DNA of 64,000 bases from Tigriopus japonicus (Eukaryota; Arthropoda; Copepoda; Harpacticoida; Harpacticidae). Below are positions 11,108 to 23,099 of the stretch, in pieces; position 1 is the stretch's first letter; every line of letters starts with the position of its first letter. The notes beneath the pieces were generated by a model. The model had not been told where the DNA came from and ran no database searches. It saw only the letters and a program-made list of their open reading frames with translations. The DNA lies in NCBI GenBank assembly GCA_010645155.1, contig JAAGOF010000329.1, positions 7,126 through 71,125 of the forward strand, read 5' to 3'. The position numbers and the translations under genes were made by a program.

Positions 11108-11113
11108 AATAAA
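11108..11113 (+). terminator. Poly(A) signal AATAAA of the YfaP-like gene
   Basis: AATAAA lies 128 bp after the terminal stop at 10978-10980, consistent with a short 3' UTR. Confidence 0.5.
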
Positions 11114-11194
11114 GGAAATGGTGGTAAATAACAATTCCATCAATTCATATGCTCATTTAAACATTTTGAGTCGTGACCATTCCTTCCACAAACT

Positions 11195-11375
11195 AATTTT
11201 GTATCATCAGCATATGAAGAAATACTGGCTTTTGTTCTAAACTTCTGGAGAGGAGCAATAAAGAGAATAAACAGGAGCAGACCTGACTTGACGTCATCAA
11301 TTCAGGTGTTCCACAAGGTTTACTTTTAGGTATGCTTCTATTTATTCTCTTTATGATGTCACTTCTGTAAAAAAT
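11195..11375. pseudogene. Rearranged LINE reverse-transcriptase fragments
   Basis: On the minus strand about 11195-11250 reads SSYADDT (RT motif C). On the plus strand 11303-11370 reads SGVPQGLLLGMLLFILFM (motif B). Opposite orientation of adjacent RT motifs shows inversion or two separate insertions. Confidence 0.55.
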
Positions 11376-12674
11376 GCGTTGGTTCGTAGAGAACATCCAA
11401 AAAGTGACCTTTTTTGAAGACTTTGAACCAGGGATGCCAACAACATCAAGCAAAGTTTTTTCGCGCTTTTTTGCATTCGATCAATGCCATTGATGGCAAT
11501 CCAAAATGATTGAACTAATTGAAATTAAACTGAATCCCATTACTAGATGTGACAGTTAATGATATTGAAAATAACATTTTCATACTGTTAACGTTACCCT
11601 TCTTGTTTCAATGAGCAGGTTTATCATCTAAAACTAGTTTTATTGATGAGGAAGGAGAAAGTGGTGTTTTGTGCCAATGTTGTGCGTTTGCCCCCGGAAG
11701 CCGAGATTGCCCCAGTATTTTTTCATTGGCTGGCATCCTTTTTGAAATACTAAAATCTTGTTTCTTGAAACAGAAAACCATTTGACCCCGGTCACTTGGT
11801 AATCCCCATCATCAATGCTGAGTAAAATCTAGAACATGCCATCTGATTTTGCTTCTTTTACATGAATTTTAGAAGCCTTCATGAAGGATCATTGGAGCTC
11901 CAGCACACATTTCACATTTGAATCGAGGCTGAGATTTTGGTTTAGAGAGGCTCGACCGAAACGAAAACCGAAAGTTATTGACCAGAAAAAAAATATTTCA
12001 ATTATTTGAAATAGTTAGATTCACCTTGACAGTCCATGGGTCAGGGAAGACGCTTTTCTTCAACCTGAATGATAAAACTACCCCGGGGAATATTGAATTA
12101 AACAAGTTCTAGTTATTTTTTATGTTCATGTTTGCTTCTGCTTTCTGCAATCGTAATCGAATTTCCAGCCGCAGATGATTTCAGTCCATCACTAATTGGA
12201 TGACATCTGACAATGAAAAATAAAGATTAATCTTAGAGCAAAGAAGCTTCACATGAACCAAAGAAATCCGAAGACATCCTCCTTGTTATTGTCACAAAAC
12301 TGGTTTTCAGACCCCTTGCCAGACATTTTCGAGTGCCCACAAAGCTGAAGTAGAAACATGTCAGGATTTCGTTTTTAGAGCAAGCGTCCTCAAAACAAGT
12401 TAATCACTTGGGAAAAATATATTGACATTTCCAAAAATACGTGAAAAAAATATTTTGGAAATAAATTTTTACTTTTAATTCGTGAAGTATTGCAAAGGTA
12501 TTAAATCCAAGTTACAAATACTCGTGTCAAAATTTAAAACTTTGAATACAAAAGTGAACAGGTTGTCTGGCACTAGGGACATACTGTAGGGGCAAATCAA
12601 ATGGTTTATCACAATTCCTTCGGATAGCCAATATTTCTTTTAAGTCATGCATCAAACATCAAGCTGTCCAGCGA
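11376..12674. other. No recognised gene
   Basis: AT-rich DNA without convincing open frames, splice-bounded exons or repeats that I can identify. Confidence 0.5.
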
Positions 12675-13298
12675 GTGCCTTGGCTAGGTCAGCACCGATC
12701 ACAAGACGTCTCAATTCTGCAAGTTTGTGCAATCCCAAGGCAACACATTCGGTTAGGTGTTGTCCATGAGATGTTGTCCATGTTGTCCCACCATTCCTAC
12801 TCCAAGCTCATACTTTCGGTTTTACAAGTAGAGTGTTGGTCAGAAGTATTACATCTGCATCAAGAGCGTTATCACGGAATGGGATTCGAGGGGAATGAGT
12901 GTCAAAAGCTTTTAAACAACATTGACACCCTAGAAACGATTCTTATGGAAGAGTGCCAAGAGGTTGAAGGGAAACCATTCGTTGACGTGTTCAAAGCTTT
13001 TGTGATGATAAACACAGAATATTCTCGCGAGACGGTGGATATTTCAACCCTGGAAAAATGTGTTCAAACGTTCCGGGATGCTTGGATTTTGAGTGGCATG
13101 GCACTCATTCCCAAGGTCCATATCATATTGGACCACCTGGTTCCTTTTGTTATTCACCACGGAGGCAAACGGATGGTACGATTTGCTGAACATGCGCATG
13201 AAGGCCTTCACCAAGGACACTATAGCAGAGGAAATGCCACCATTTTGAAATCACCAAACCTCCCCGCCAAGTTAGGCCTAAAATTAGATCAGTTATAA
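12675..13298 (+). CDS. Transposon-associated protein of unnamed type (partial)
   Basis: A 207-codon open frame. The middle has FEGNECQKLLNNIDTLE and PFVDVFKAFVMI; the end has ALIPKVHIILDHLVPFV and GKRMVRFAEHAHEGLHQ. I recall a similar order (GNxCRKLL, then KvHIl..Hv..F, then GlGxxSEQaxExxH) in uncharacterised transposon-linked proteins of arthropods and cnidarians; that is memory, not a search. The serine-glutamate-glutamine core is altered here (FAEHA). The upstream part appears truncated. It ends 100 bp before a THAP transposase, but a shared origin is not shown. Confidence 0.4.
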   Translation: MPWLGQHRSQDVSILQVCAIPRQHIRLGVVHEMLSMLSHHSYSKLILSVLQVECWSEVLHLHQERYHGMGFEGNECQKLLNNIDTLETILMEECQEVEGKPFVDVFKAFVMINTEYSRETVDISTLEKCVQTFRDAWILSGMALIPKVHIILDHLVPFVIHHGGKRMVRFAEHAHEGLHQGHYSRGNATILKSPNLPAKLGLKLDQL

Positions 13299-13400
13299 TC
13301 ACAGAAGTCAATGGGCCTAAATAGTAAAGAGTCAACAATGCGAAGCTGCGGTGCCGTAAGAAGAAACAATTTCAGATGAGACGGGATCCAAACTTCCCTC

Positions 13401-16400
13401 ATGGTTAACAAGTGTTGCGGCTTTGGCTGCCGTAGCGGCTACAACCCGACAACTAAGACCAAACCCTCCAAGCCATCTGCAACTGAGAGGATTGACCCAC
13501 AACCTCCTGACATTGTGAGCTTTCACTCATTTCCGAAAACCGACCACAGAGTCCGGCAAGATTGGATTCGCGCTGTGGCAAGACAAAACTAGGCTCCAAG
13601 TGCTTATTCAAAAGTATGTTCAAGACATTTTAAAGAGGAAGATTTCGAGACAAGCCGTTCTGATCAAGATATGTGGCGTGTGAAAAAGAAGGCGGAAAAT
13701 AACAGCATTGAATTGAAGCAACGACGATTGAAACAAGGGGCAGTGCCCTCACCATTTCCGGAAAATCCACCATCAATGCCCATCAATTTGCCAAGTCAAC
13801 GCTACACTAAAGTTTCTGCAAACCAAAGGATGAAAAAAGATCAAGATCGGGTTGATAAACTTGCCGAAGGGTATTTGGCGCAACAGAAGATTGAAGACTT
13901 GCCCTCTCTTGCCATCAAAATCAAGGCCGAAGTAATGCCCTCGTGCTTTAAGTTTATCAGCTATGAAGATCATCTGTTATTCATCTCCATCACGTTGGAT
14001 TCAAAGATTGGACCTAAAATTGAGTCTAGTGTTCAAGTTCATCAAGATCTGCCGTTTACCTTGTTTTGTCATGAAACACAAGTTCCCTGGAGTGATGTAT
14101 CTCATATCACCCCAAATGGAAAAATTCAGAACATTGACGATGTTCCTAACATCCTTGCATTCTTGGCAAACTTTACAGCCACCAAGAAATTGAAAGTTCT
14201 GACAGTAGACCAGAGGATTGAAGAACTGCGTAAGGCCGTGGAAACGGGTGATGTCCTTGTTGTGTCTCATGGAAGCTTCAACTTTTCCATTGAGCAACTC
14301 AAACTCGCACTCAAATCTCCAAATCAAAGAAGATACTCTCCAACCTTGCTCGATGCAGCCTTATTATGGCAAAATACGAGTCCAGTTTTATACAGGCTGT
14401 TGACTAACGTCGACAAGAGTGTGTGCCTTCCCTCAGTCCGGTAAGAGCTGTAGAAGAAAAGTTTTATTTTGACTAACTCGCGATTTATTTTTCAGACACG
14501 TCCAACGGTTTGGACAAAACTTATCAGTAGAGACCGGAATCACGCCATCCACTGTTGAATACTTAAAACGAAGATTTTCATCTTTGAACAAACGAGAACA
14601 AATTGTTAGCATTCTGTTTGATGAGGTCTACAGCTCTAGAAGATGCGAGTATTCAAATGGACATTTCTTTGGTTACGATGAAGATCACGGCACCTCCAAG
14701 ACTGTTCTGTGTTTTATGATCACTGGGGTGGCTTCATCCTACAGAGACATTGTGTGTATGGTGCCTCTTTCAAAGATCAATCATGAGATTATCAACAAAT
14801 GGTGGTGGAAAGTGGTAGAGGCAGTGACAGTCATTGGGTTTCGCATTGTTGCATCTATTTCTGATGGGCATTCCTCAAATCGGAAGTTTTTTGCAGACAG
14901 TTTGAAGTGTGGAGAGAAGCAAAGCTTTGTCAAGAATCCTTGTGCACCAGCACCAAACGACAAAATCTTCCCTTTCTTTGATACAATCCATATCCTAAAA
15001 GGGCTCAACACAAACCTTCTGAACAAAGGAGAATTTGAATGTCCGTCATTTGAAGGCAAATGCTTGAACCCAAAGACATCTCATTTTTGTGAACTTTACA
15101 AGAGTGAACTAGGGAATCCAATCCGGCATGCCTCAAAGCTTCTAGCTTAGAAAACCACCCCGCAATGCTAAGTGCAACCTCGCGTGATTGAGGTTACGTG
15201 GTAAAAACAAACGTACCGTGAATTTACCTGTGAGGCAGTTGAGGCAGTCTTGCATGACTTAGTGATGGCACCTCAGCCAAGTAACTTATTTCGGCAGTCT
15301 TGCACAATCGTTTCGACAATTCTTGCGTACCGTGACAGTAGGCTCTGCAATTGTCAGTGTCTCGGAAGAAAAGAATAGGTTTCAGCGCTCTTAAGAAGCA
15401 AGTAGGAGAAGTAATCAATCAACTTTTCAAAAACTCGCCTAAGCTAACGGTCACAACATTTGATCCCAAAGCCTAGCCCTGCAGGGCCTTAAGCCTAATC
15501 CTAAAACTGTGTTGCAACATACACTTTGCATATTTATCTATGCCGAGACACTGAGAATCCGTGTGCCAACTTGGACTTCTAGGTCCAAGAGCGTACCGGC
15601 CCGTCCTTAAGACTGCCTGGAGTTTGGTGATTCCCCGTGATTCCCGTTTAGAGAAGTCTCATCAAGCTGTAGCAACCACATGCTTTTATTGCAAACACAA
15701 AACATTCGCTACGTTTGTTTTTACCACGCAACCTCGCTCACGTGAGGTTGCACTTAGCATTGCGGGGTGGTTTTCTAAGCTAGACTCAAAGCTCAGTCAT
15801 AAGGTTCTCTACCCGTTACCAATTGAACGATCGAACGTTGATTTGGCCGTTAAATTTTATCATGAAACAACTGAAGCACCTTTAACGCATTTTTCTCAAC
15901 TTGAAGGCAAAGAAGACTGGGAGAAGTCCTCGGCTTTTGTGAATATCGTTCGTCGCTTCTTCAATTGTATAAATGTAAAAAGTACTCATTTTGAAAGTCG
16001 GAAGCGAGACAAAAGTCGGAAAGTTGTGTACAGAGACAACGAAGATCAACTCGATTTTTTACGTGATTTTTTGCATTGGGTGGAGGACTGGATGAAGATG
16101 AACACTAAGAAGAAGCTATCGTCTGAAACGTTTTTCACTTTGCGCTTTACCATCAGAGGTCTGGTGGAGCTATCCGAATACATCTTTGAAACAACGGATT
16201 TGGAATTCATCCTTTTGGGGAAGATAAATGGTGATCCGATTGAGAGACGTTTCGGCATTTATCGGCAATTATCGGGCGCAATTTTTTTTGTGTCGCTTAA
16301 GCAATTCTTGGAAAGTGAGAAGAAGTTGCGCATTCGATCGCTTATTCGTTTCGACAAACTAAGTGTGACAGAGTTAAGAAAACTCTGTTCGGATCGCAAT

Positions 16401-17260
16401 GAGCTTAACATGGAAGAAGCTGAAAAAGAATGCTCAAAGCTAGCTTATGGCTCTCTTGGACGAACCCGACTCAGATGCTGTTCTTGACCTATCCACGCTG
16501 AGTGAGATGAAGAGTGTCATATGGGTCCTTTAAGGAGCAGCTGACTGGGAGGTCACAGTACATAAGACTGGGAGGTCACCTTAGTAATACAGCTCCAGAA
16601 ATTGCACCCTGACACAAACATGTCACCCATTTTCGAGCTTCTAAAGGTGTATTGGACACATTAGAACAGAAATTTTGTGCATCAAAGCTCAAAGGTTGCA
16701 CGTGATTTCCATTTCATTGGTTGCGCTTGAAGGGCTCAATAGCTCGAAGCATACAGAGAAACAATAAGTGTGAATCATGTAAAGAGCTTCTCTTCGGTGA
16801 TGAGAGTGGTGGATATCATGTAGAAATCGAAGAAAACGTGGAGGGTGATAGCTCTGCAAGATCTTTCTTACAATTGTTAAATCGTGGAGGTTTGGTCTGC
16901 CCTTCAGAATTGGTGTTCCTAACAACATTATTCACAATTAAACTGCGAGAGGAAATTTTGAACAACGACATCATTCGCAAAATTTTAATGGATTGTTCCA
17001 ATCCATTGACAGTGTTTGTGCTGTGCTTCGAAAGAAGACTTCTTGGTTCAAGCAGAATGTATGAAGTCTTAAACCAGATTTGTTCCAATGAGCACTCTTT
17101 CCTGTCATTCATTAAGATCATTGCGCAGAAGACCTTCAATTTAACCGGAAAAAACTTTGCCTCTGCCATCAATGACAAAGTTCATGAAAAAAGGAAGCGA
17201 GGAAATCAACCCTCATCAACACCAGCAACTCGGAAGATAAAGAAACTGTCTAGTGACTGA
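13401..17260 (+). pseudogene. P-element-type (THAP) transposase, degenerate and split
   Basis: Begins with a THAP zinc finger: CCGFGC, FHSFPKTD, WIRAVARQ, VCSRHFKEEDF, with an in-frame TAG at 13590-13592. Exon 1 ends at 14440; a 55-bp intron (14441-14495) with good splice sites joins in phase to the RNase H-like catalytic region: ILFDEVYSSRRCEYSNGHFF, ISDGHSSNRKFF, FPFFDTIHILKGLN. A 634-bp element interrupts at 15146-15779; the frame resumes at 15784 with LPIERSNVDLAVKFYHE, FILLGKINGDPIERRFG and YRQLSGAIFFVSLKQFLE. A frameshift near 16440 and about 230 bp of broken sequence precede the C-terminal part (16730-17260; ARSIQRNNKCESCKELLF, LNRGGLVCPSELVF). These are hallmarks of P/THAP9-like transposases. 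No terminal repeats were found. Confidence 0.8.
15146..15779. mobile_element. Non-autonomous DNA element with about 70-bp inverted repeats, inserted in the P-element transposase
   Basis: Arms 15146-15215 and 15711-15779 are near-perfect reverse complements starting CTTAGAAAACCACCCCGCAA. CTAG flanks both sides (15142-15145 and 15780-15783). Removing the element plus one CTAG restores the transposase frame, which confirms the boundaries. The interior shows no coding sequence. A 4-bp duplication with long inverted repeats does not identify a superfamily by itself. Confidence 0.8.
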
Positions 17261-18973
17261 CTTCGTTGAATAAGCATTTAGCGCCATTATTAGAAAACTT
17301 GCCGGGATACCTGTATAATAATAACTAAAATGTCAAAACAAGATTAGTTTGACTTGTAGCAATATTTCTATCCATTGTTAAGTCACCCATTGTGCTAGTC
17401 GCGTATTTGCTCTAATGCTAAGACTTTGGCAATGCTTCTCTCTAAATTTTATAATCAACGAAAAACCAACTTCAAGCGTACATTTTCCATTAGGATTGGG
17501 TTAGAACTAGAGCGCTATAATAGAACTATAGTTTGTGATCGTTTGAAATCAAATGCAAATTCTAAGATGAATCTACGATTGACTTTTAAAGAGTCACAAG
17601 TAGTATTGTCCAAAAGTGAAATGGAAATTTCCCTTTCAAAAATATCCACATTTGAATCCACCGCTATCATCATTCAATGAATTCATCATAGAATTACAAC
17701 CAAACTTACATAAAATCTACTTGCCATGTATATCACATAGAAATAAAACCGAAGCAATAGGTGTTATCAGTTAGTCGAGGAGTTTTATTTGCCCTCTTTG
17801 CTCTTTGCATTAGAATCCTTGAGTTAGTTCCAAAACATTTTAAAAGTGAATTTCTGTTCTAAAATCAACGTTGAGAGTTCCCAAAACATGGGACGTTGAA
17901 AAATCTTCATAATTTCTGGAAAACACGGTTGAAGCTTTTCAAAGCGTGTATTGCTGCACTTTAAAACTAGGTAATCATAGTAAGTAATGGGTAATCAATC
18001 TTGCCAATAACTTATTATTTGCGCTAAAATGATAGTAACTGAATATTGTTCCAATTTCTATCAAAAAGCCCCTTTTAATGAATATGTTATGGTGTGGTTT
18101 TGATAAAGATGTAAATCTATTTGTTTCAGTGATTTATTATGAAGTTTATACCAATTAACAAAATTTTAGCTAATAAATAGTAGATACATTTAAAAACATT
18201 TTGCTTATGACATACTGATGCCAGAAAAAACATATTAGAAGCCTTAAGGAGAACACAATCATAAATTTCAAGTACTGTTTACCGTTTTACAGAATGGCCT
18301 AACTTGGCGGGACCTCGAGTTTCGTGACATTTCCTGAGCCATAGTGTCCTTCCTTGCCTTCACGCAGAATATACAAATATCTCGAAGAAATATTGCGTGG
18401 AGGAGACTTATAACCCAAATTACAAGAGCCGCTTTCTGCAATCCGTGAAAGATTACAATGGGTCCCCTGGATATTAAATTCCTATCTTCATGTAACAATT
18501 ATTTCTATTTGTAAGCCGAATTCCTTTTTAAGAAAACAACTGTCTTCTTTTGGCTTTAGAACCCCAATTAAGTGCTAAAAACAAAGACAGAGAAGAACAT
18601 TCATATCATTGTACAAAAGGAAGAATGTCCTTGGACTATCCCAATGATAAAAACCATGTTGCTTTCAACAAAAGATGGACAATCACTATCACAAAGCAAG
18701 TCTGTAGATCAGGAGTTTGAAGATATTTGACTTAACACAATGAAACAGCACAATTTCAATTCTTTAAGAGACATCAATTGGGCATCAAAATTGATGCTCA
18801 TTGAATCCTTGTGGACTTTTGTTTTATGACCTATGTCAATAAAACGACATTAATCCGAATTATATTGGATTTCTTCAATAACTCCAGGCTATCACGCACG
18901 AAAATTTACACCAACGCAGTAACGCGCCCTCGCTCGATCCCACTCCACGTAATACCGTCCTCCTTGACTCTAG
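17261..18973. other. AT-rich DNA, no recognised gene
   Basis: Contains only short chance frames. TTGCTTATGACATACTGATG at about 18200 weakly resembles the arm of the element at 2329-2967 and could be a relic. Confidence 0.5.
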
Positions 18974-19423
18974 CAAGAAGCACGGAAATCATGGAGTGGG
19001 AGGCTAGAAATGAGAATTATGATTTCCAGTAGAAATAAACCATTTGCGTTCTTCTGCAAGTGAGACCTGGCTTGCATTGAGAAGAACACGTATTTAAAAT
19101 TTCAGCTCAATCGAATGCCGGAGTGAAAAGTTATGCCTTCTCAAACTTATGTACTGATGAGAGCATAGAATGAATGAACTCGCCCTTTTGTGGTAAAACG
19201 ATTACCACAAAAGGGCGAGTTCATTCATTCCCGGTAGGATTTGCATTGAACTTTGAGTGAGTATAACTTTTGTCTCCGACGTTCGATTGAGCTGAAAATT
19301 GAAATACGTATTCTTGTCAACATATGCAAGGTCTCATTTGCAGAAGAACGTAATTGAATTGTTCTTACTGGAAATCATTATTCTCATTGTTAGCCTTCCA
19401 CTCCATGGATCTAGTGTTTCTTG
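18974..19423. mobile_element. Palindromic MITE with 7-bp target duplication
   Basis: Ends CAAGAAGCACGGAAATC (left) and its inverted counterpart (right), flanked by ACTCTAG at 18967-18973 and 19424-19430. The two halves are inverted copies over nearly the whole 450 bp, with a hairpin at the centre (about 19176-19216, CGCCCTTTTGTGGTAA and its complement). The same unit forms 7132-7580. Confidence 0.8.
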
Positions 19424-20084
19424 ACTCTAGTTATGTAATTGAAAGGCCATGTTGCCACATTGGAATGATGATGTTCAAAGACCAAAGTAGCAAAAGTCGA
19501 AGCAATGAGCCCAGATTCACTACTTTCACTTGGGTTCCAAGGGATGTCTTCAGACTAAACTAAGAATTTGAAGTCCAGTGCGCAAAAAATATTTGTGAAC
19601 ATAGAAAAACACATAGATGAATCAAAGGTGGAAAAGCCTTGTGTTTGTTTTTCTATGTCCTCCTTGAACAGGTGCCCCATTTCAGAAATCACTTACTAAA
19701 CTTAAATACATACGCTCACTCTTGAAAGAGCCCATCTTTGAAAATAAAGCGTTTTTAGTACAAGTTATGCATTATTGTATGTATTTCGCTCTACATTTGA
19801 ACAGTAACTCTACATCGTTTGCAAATCAAGAGCATCGCCAACAGTTTCATCTAACTTTTTCAAGCCCATTGAGATCCAAACAGGTTACAATTGGCAAGCC
19901 TGCAAAAAATGTCTGATGTGTTCTTGCCAAACAGCTGAATTAGAAAGAACACGTTCATGAGAAACCTATCGACTTTAAAAGACAAAAAAAAATCTTAAAT
20001 GAACACTGAAACAAATCCTTGTTACCAGTTTTAGATTGACCAAATGCTCCTCAATTCGATATCGACTACGATTTTGCTCCCCTC

Positions 20085-20230
20085 GTCCATTGGCCCGAAT
20101 AAATGGTTTTTCCTTACATGCAGAGGTAGTTCATTTTATGCCTTCGCTCGCCTGAACTTCAAAGAAGCATAACTTTTGACTCCGTTACTTGATAGAGCTG
20201 AAATTTGGTGCAGAAAATCTTTGTTACATA
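20085..20230. repeat. Diverged fragment related to the palindromic MITE
   Basis: The stretch AGCATAACTTTTGACTCCG followed by GAGCTGAAATTTGG parallels the inner arm of the elements at 7400-7460 and 19255-19310. No terminal repeats are seen. Confidence 0.35.
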
Positions 20231-20596
20231 AGCCACAGCTCTCGAAAAATATTAGATATTCCGTTGAATAGAAGCAAAGATGATCAATTTTGAAGCTACA
20301 GTCTAGGTAATACAGTGGTCAATGGTTCAAATAATAACACTCCCTTTCAATAGGACTTGGTTGGTGGCGGCTTTCATGCAAACCCATATACTCTCTGACA
20401 TGCCTCTTCTTGAGATGAAATGATTTTCGTAAATGATGAAACGATGCATTAAATAAGCATGAAAATATGCTACAAATCAATGGAACTTACTATCAATGCA
20501 GGATGAAAATGAAGGGGATTACATTCAAAGTAGAAAATCAACAAAAAATACAATCATAATTCTTTTGAAGGAAGCTCATTTTCCACGTGATCTTTT

Positions 20597-20850
20597 TCAA
20601 ACCGTTTTGCCGCAAACATTGTCCACGTCTTTGTCGTCAACAGGGAAAAGGGTGGCATCGCCTTTCTTTATTGGTGTGCAAGTGTGAAAGCATCGGCATG
20701 AAATATACCTAAAAGCCCACCAACGTAACAATCGGCCTGTAGCAGTGGTTGCTCCTCGTTCCGCACACAATTGCTTGCAATTTGGAAAGTGGTAGGTCTT
20801 CAATGTTTCGAATGGTGTTTCCTCGCAAGTGAAGCCTTTCCTTTCACATT
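20597..20850 (-). CDS. Terminal exon of a cysteine-rich (PAN/apple-like?) protein
   Basis: On the minus strand a polypyrimidine acceptor (TTATTTTCCTTCTAG) precedes an exon running from 20850 to a stop at 20599-20597. It encodes regularly spaced cysteines: CERKGFTC, FPNCKQLCAERGA, then WWAFRYISCRCFHTC. The CxxxCxxRGA...C.CF spacing resembles PAN/apple-type extracellular domains, but this is a weak family guess. Upstream exons were not found. A terminal exon of a secreted protein is the best reading. Confidence 0.4.
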
Positions 20851-20884
20851 CTAGAAGGAAAATAAGAAATTCCACACAGTGCAA

Positions 20885-22890
20885 GGCTTTTTACTCGTTC
20901 AAAGATGAGATGAAGGTATATTTTTCGATGAAAATATAAATACTTATGTAGGCAATTATCTATTGTCAGTAGATGTGTTTCTATGACTTAGGGTTTTGGA
21001 TGAATGTGGACCAACCTAGGAAATACTCGACACAGAGCATTTAGAATCAGATTGATCACAATGCATTAATACTAATTGACGACAATAGTTTTAAGTCCTC
21101 TTCTATATTAGATCGATTTTTAGAAATGTTTTTTTTTTGTTAAAAAAGAAAATGAGGCCCCAACCCAGCTTTGCTTGCTCTATTTATCAAGAATTCGTCT
21201 CGGCTATAATCTCACTGCCGATTACCTGAGGTTGCGTGATCTATTTCTTTAAAACTGAAACTATGTTAGGTTGGATTACATTCTATTGTGTTAGATTAGG
21301 TTAGGATTTAGATTAAGTTTTCAGTTCGATTAGGCTAGGGAAGGTAAGGTTAGGTTAGGTTTTAAAATGGAGTCACGCAGCTTAGGATTTTTCAATGTGA
21401 GATAATAGGTAAGACTCTATTCGTACTTCCGTAGTTTGAGAGCACATAAGAACAACACGACAAAAACAACACGAAAAACAAATTCGGTAATATTCACTAA
21501 GGAGCAGAAAAGATAACTAAAATTTGAATTACTAATCATCTCGTATTTTAGCATTTTTAACTTTTTCGTGATTTTGAGTGATATTTCCAACTATTTTGCA
21601 CATTTTACATCTTTTCGTGAATAGTTTTCTGATAATTTCAATTTTTTCACCTTTTACATGGATTCTGGGAAAAATCTTAAAATTCCCTTACTCTTTTGAA
21701 TATAAAGTTTTCCCAAATGTATGATTAAAGTCCTGCTATTTTCCATTCTTTGAAACATATATTTGTGTGGGAAGTGACTGTATTTAAAACATATATTTCT
21801 TTACGAAAAATCCTTTCAATAGGGCTCCCGTTGTTCAAAATACACCACAAAATCGTGAATTTTTGCCTAGTTAACAAACCATTTTAATATTTTCCGACCA
21901 TTTCAGCAGGTTTCAATTACATTACCATCTATTTTGCCTAAATAGCCTATCTCAGAAGTTAGTTTTTTTGCCGTTTTCATCAACTAAAAATCCGCTCATT
22001 AGTAGTCACAAAAGTCCTCAAGTGATTCGTACCACAAATTTACTCCATCGCCTCGTTTCCTTACAATTAATCATCGTCATCAAAGCTTTGGGGACTTCAA
22101 TTTAAAACACAACCTTATATATACATTTTTCAATATCTATTGAAAAAGCCAAGAACGCACAAAATGACAAATTGAAATATTTCTAAAGTCAAATCTTTGC
22201 AAATATAAAGCCTTTAATTGAGACTAATAATTTTCTCATAACCGTTCTTTAAATATAAATGCACTTGGATAAGACATGTCTTTTGCCAATTTTTTCCCAT
22301 AGTTTTCCACTTTTGGCGAGGGTTAGCCAACAAAACTTGTCTGATATTTAAAAGAAATAACTACAAATCAAGGCATGCTGAAAGAATTGAACTAATATTG
22401 CTACACATAAGTACAAAAGCTACTAACTAGCGCGAATAATATTCTATTATAGCTTAATTTTGGCTGCCCCCAATACATTGATTGAGTGGATCTGCTTTGT
22501 CAAGAAATTATCTGAGACAATTTTTTAACTGCACATTGCACCGTCATCCAAAAGGATGACAATGCTACAAGGAGGGTGAAATGAACGAAAATATTCATGT
22601 TGGAAATTGTTGGCTTGTTGATGAGCAACTAATTGCCTTTTCAGAGGACATCGCCATTTTTATACAGTTTGAACATCAGGTCGTTTTTGAGGGTTAACAA
22701 CAAATGTTATTGGCCTTTTTAGAGTTAAAGTGATGCTAATGGTAAATGGCCCTAAACGTTAAGGACCAATTTTACTTGTTGTTTGTGAGACTGTTATTTA
22801 GATAATTGGGGCCATAATTTCAATTTTCATTAGTTCTTAAACGTTCTTACACGTTTTTTGCACTCAAATAGGGCCAATCCCTTTTGATAA
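20885..22890. other. AT-rich region, no recognised gene
   Basis: Only short frames. It includes the TTAGG-like tract at 21262-21368. An imperfect palindrome CCGTCATCCAAAAGGATGAC lies near 22541. Confidence 0.5.
21262..21368 (+). repeat. Degenerate TTAGG-like tract
   Basis: GTTAGGTT, TTAGGTTAGG and related units recur about eight times with interruptions. TTAGG is the usual arthropod telomere repeat. The tract is too short and interrupted to be a telomere and is read as an interstitial relic. Confidence 0.45.
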
Positions 22891-22929
22891 GACTTTGAGT
22901 CAAAACTTTTATGGGCCCTACAATTCATG

Positions 22930-22950
22930 CGATTGGCTGGATGACGTCAT
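22930..22950. promoter_or_regulatory. CCAAT-box plus CRE-like motif
   Basis: GATTGG (reverse CCAAT) at 22931 is followed by the palindromic TGACGTCA at 22942-22949. The surrounding 22930-23100 is less AT-rich than its flanks. The position 150 bp upstream of a possible coding exon suggests a promoter; no transcription evidence exists here. Confidence 0.35.
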
Positions 22951-23099
22951 AACAGAGCAATCAGGCAAGCTCAGTAAACATCAGCTGGGCCTGTTTGTCT
23001 ACTCCGTAGCACCGTCGTGGCCTCTGGTGTCTCATTGCTTCACTAAAATTCTACGGTCGCATTTCATTCTCGACCGTTTGCTGCGGAGCAACTGACCGC

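Noticed and set aside
17426..17680. 84-codon plus-strand ORF
   Set aside because: No splice context, no motif, composition like random AT-rich DNA.
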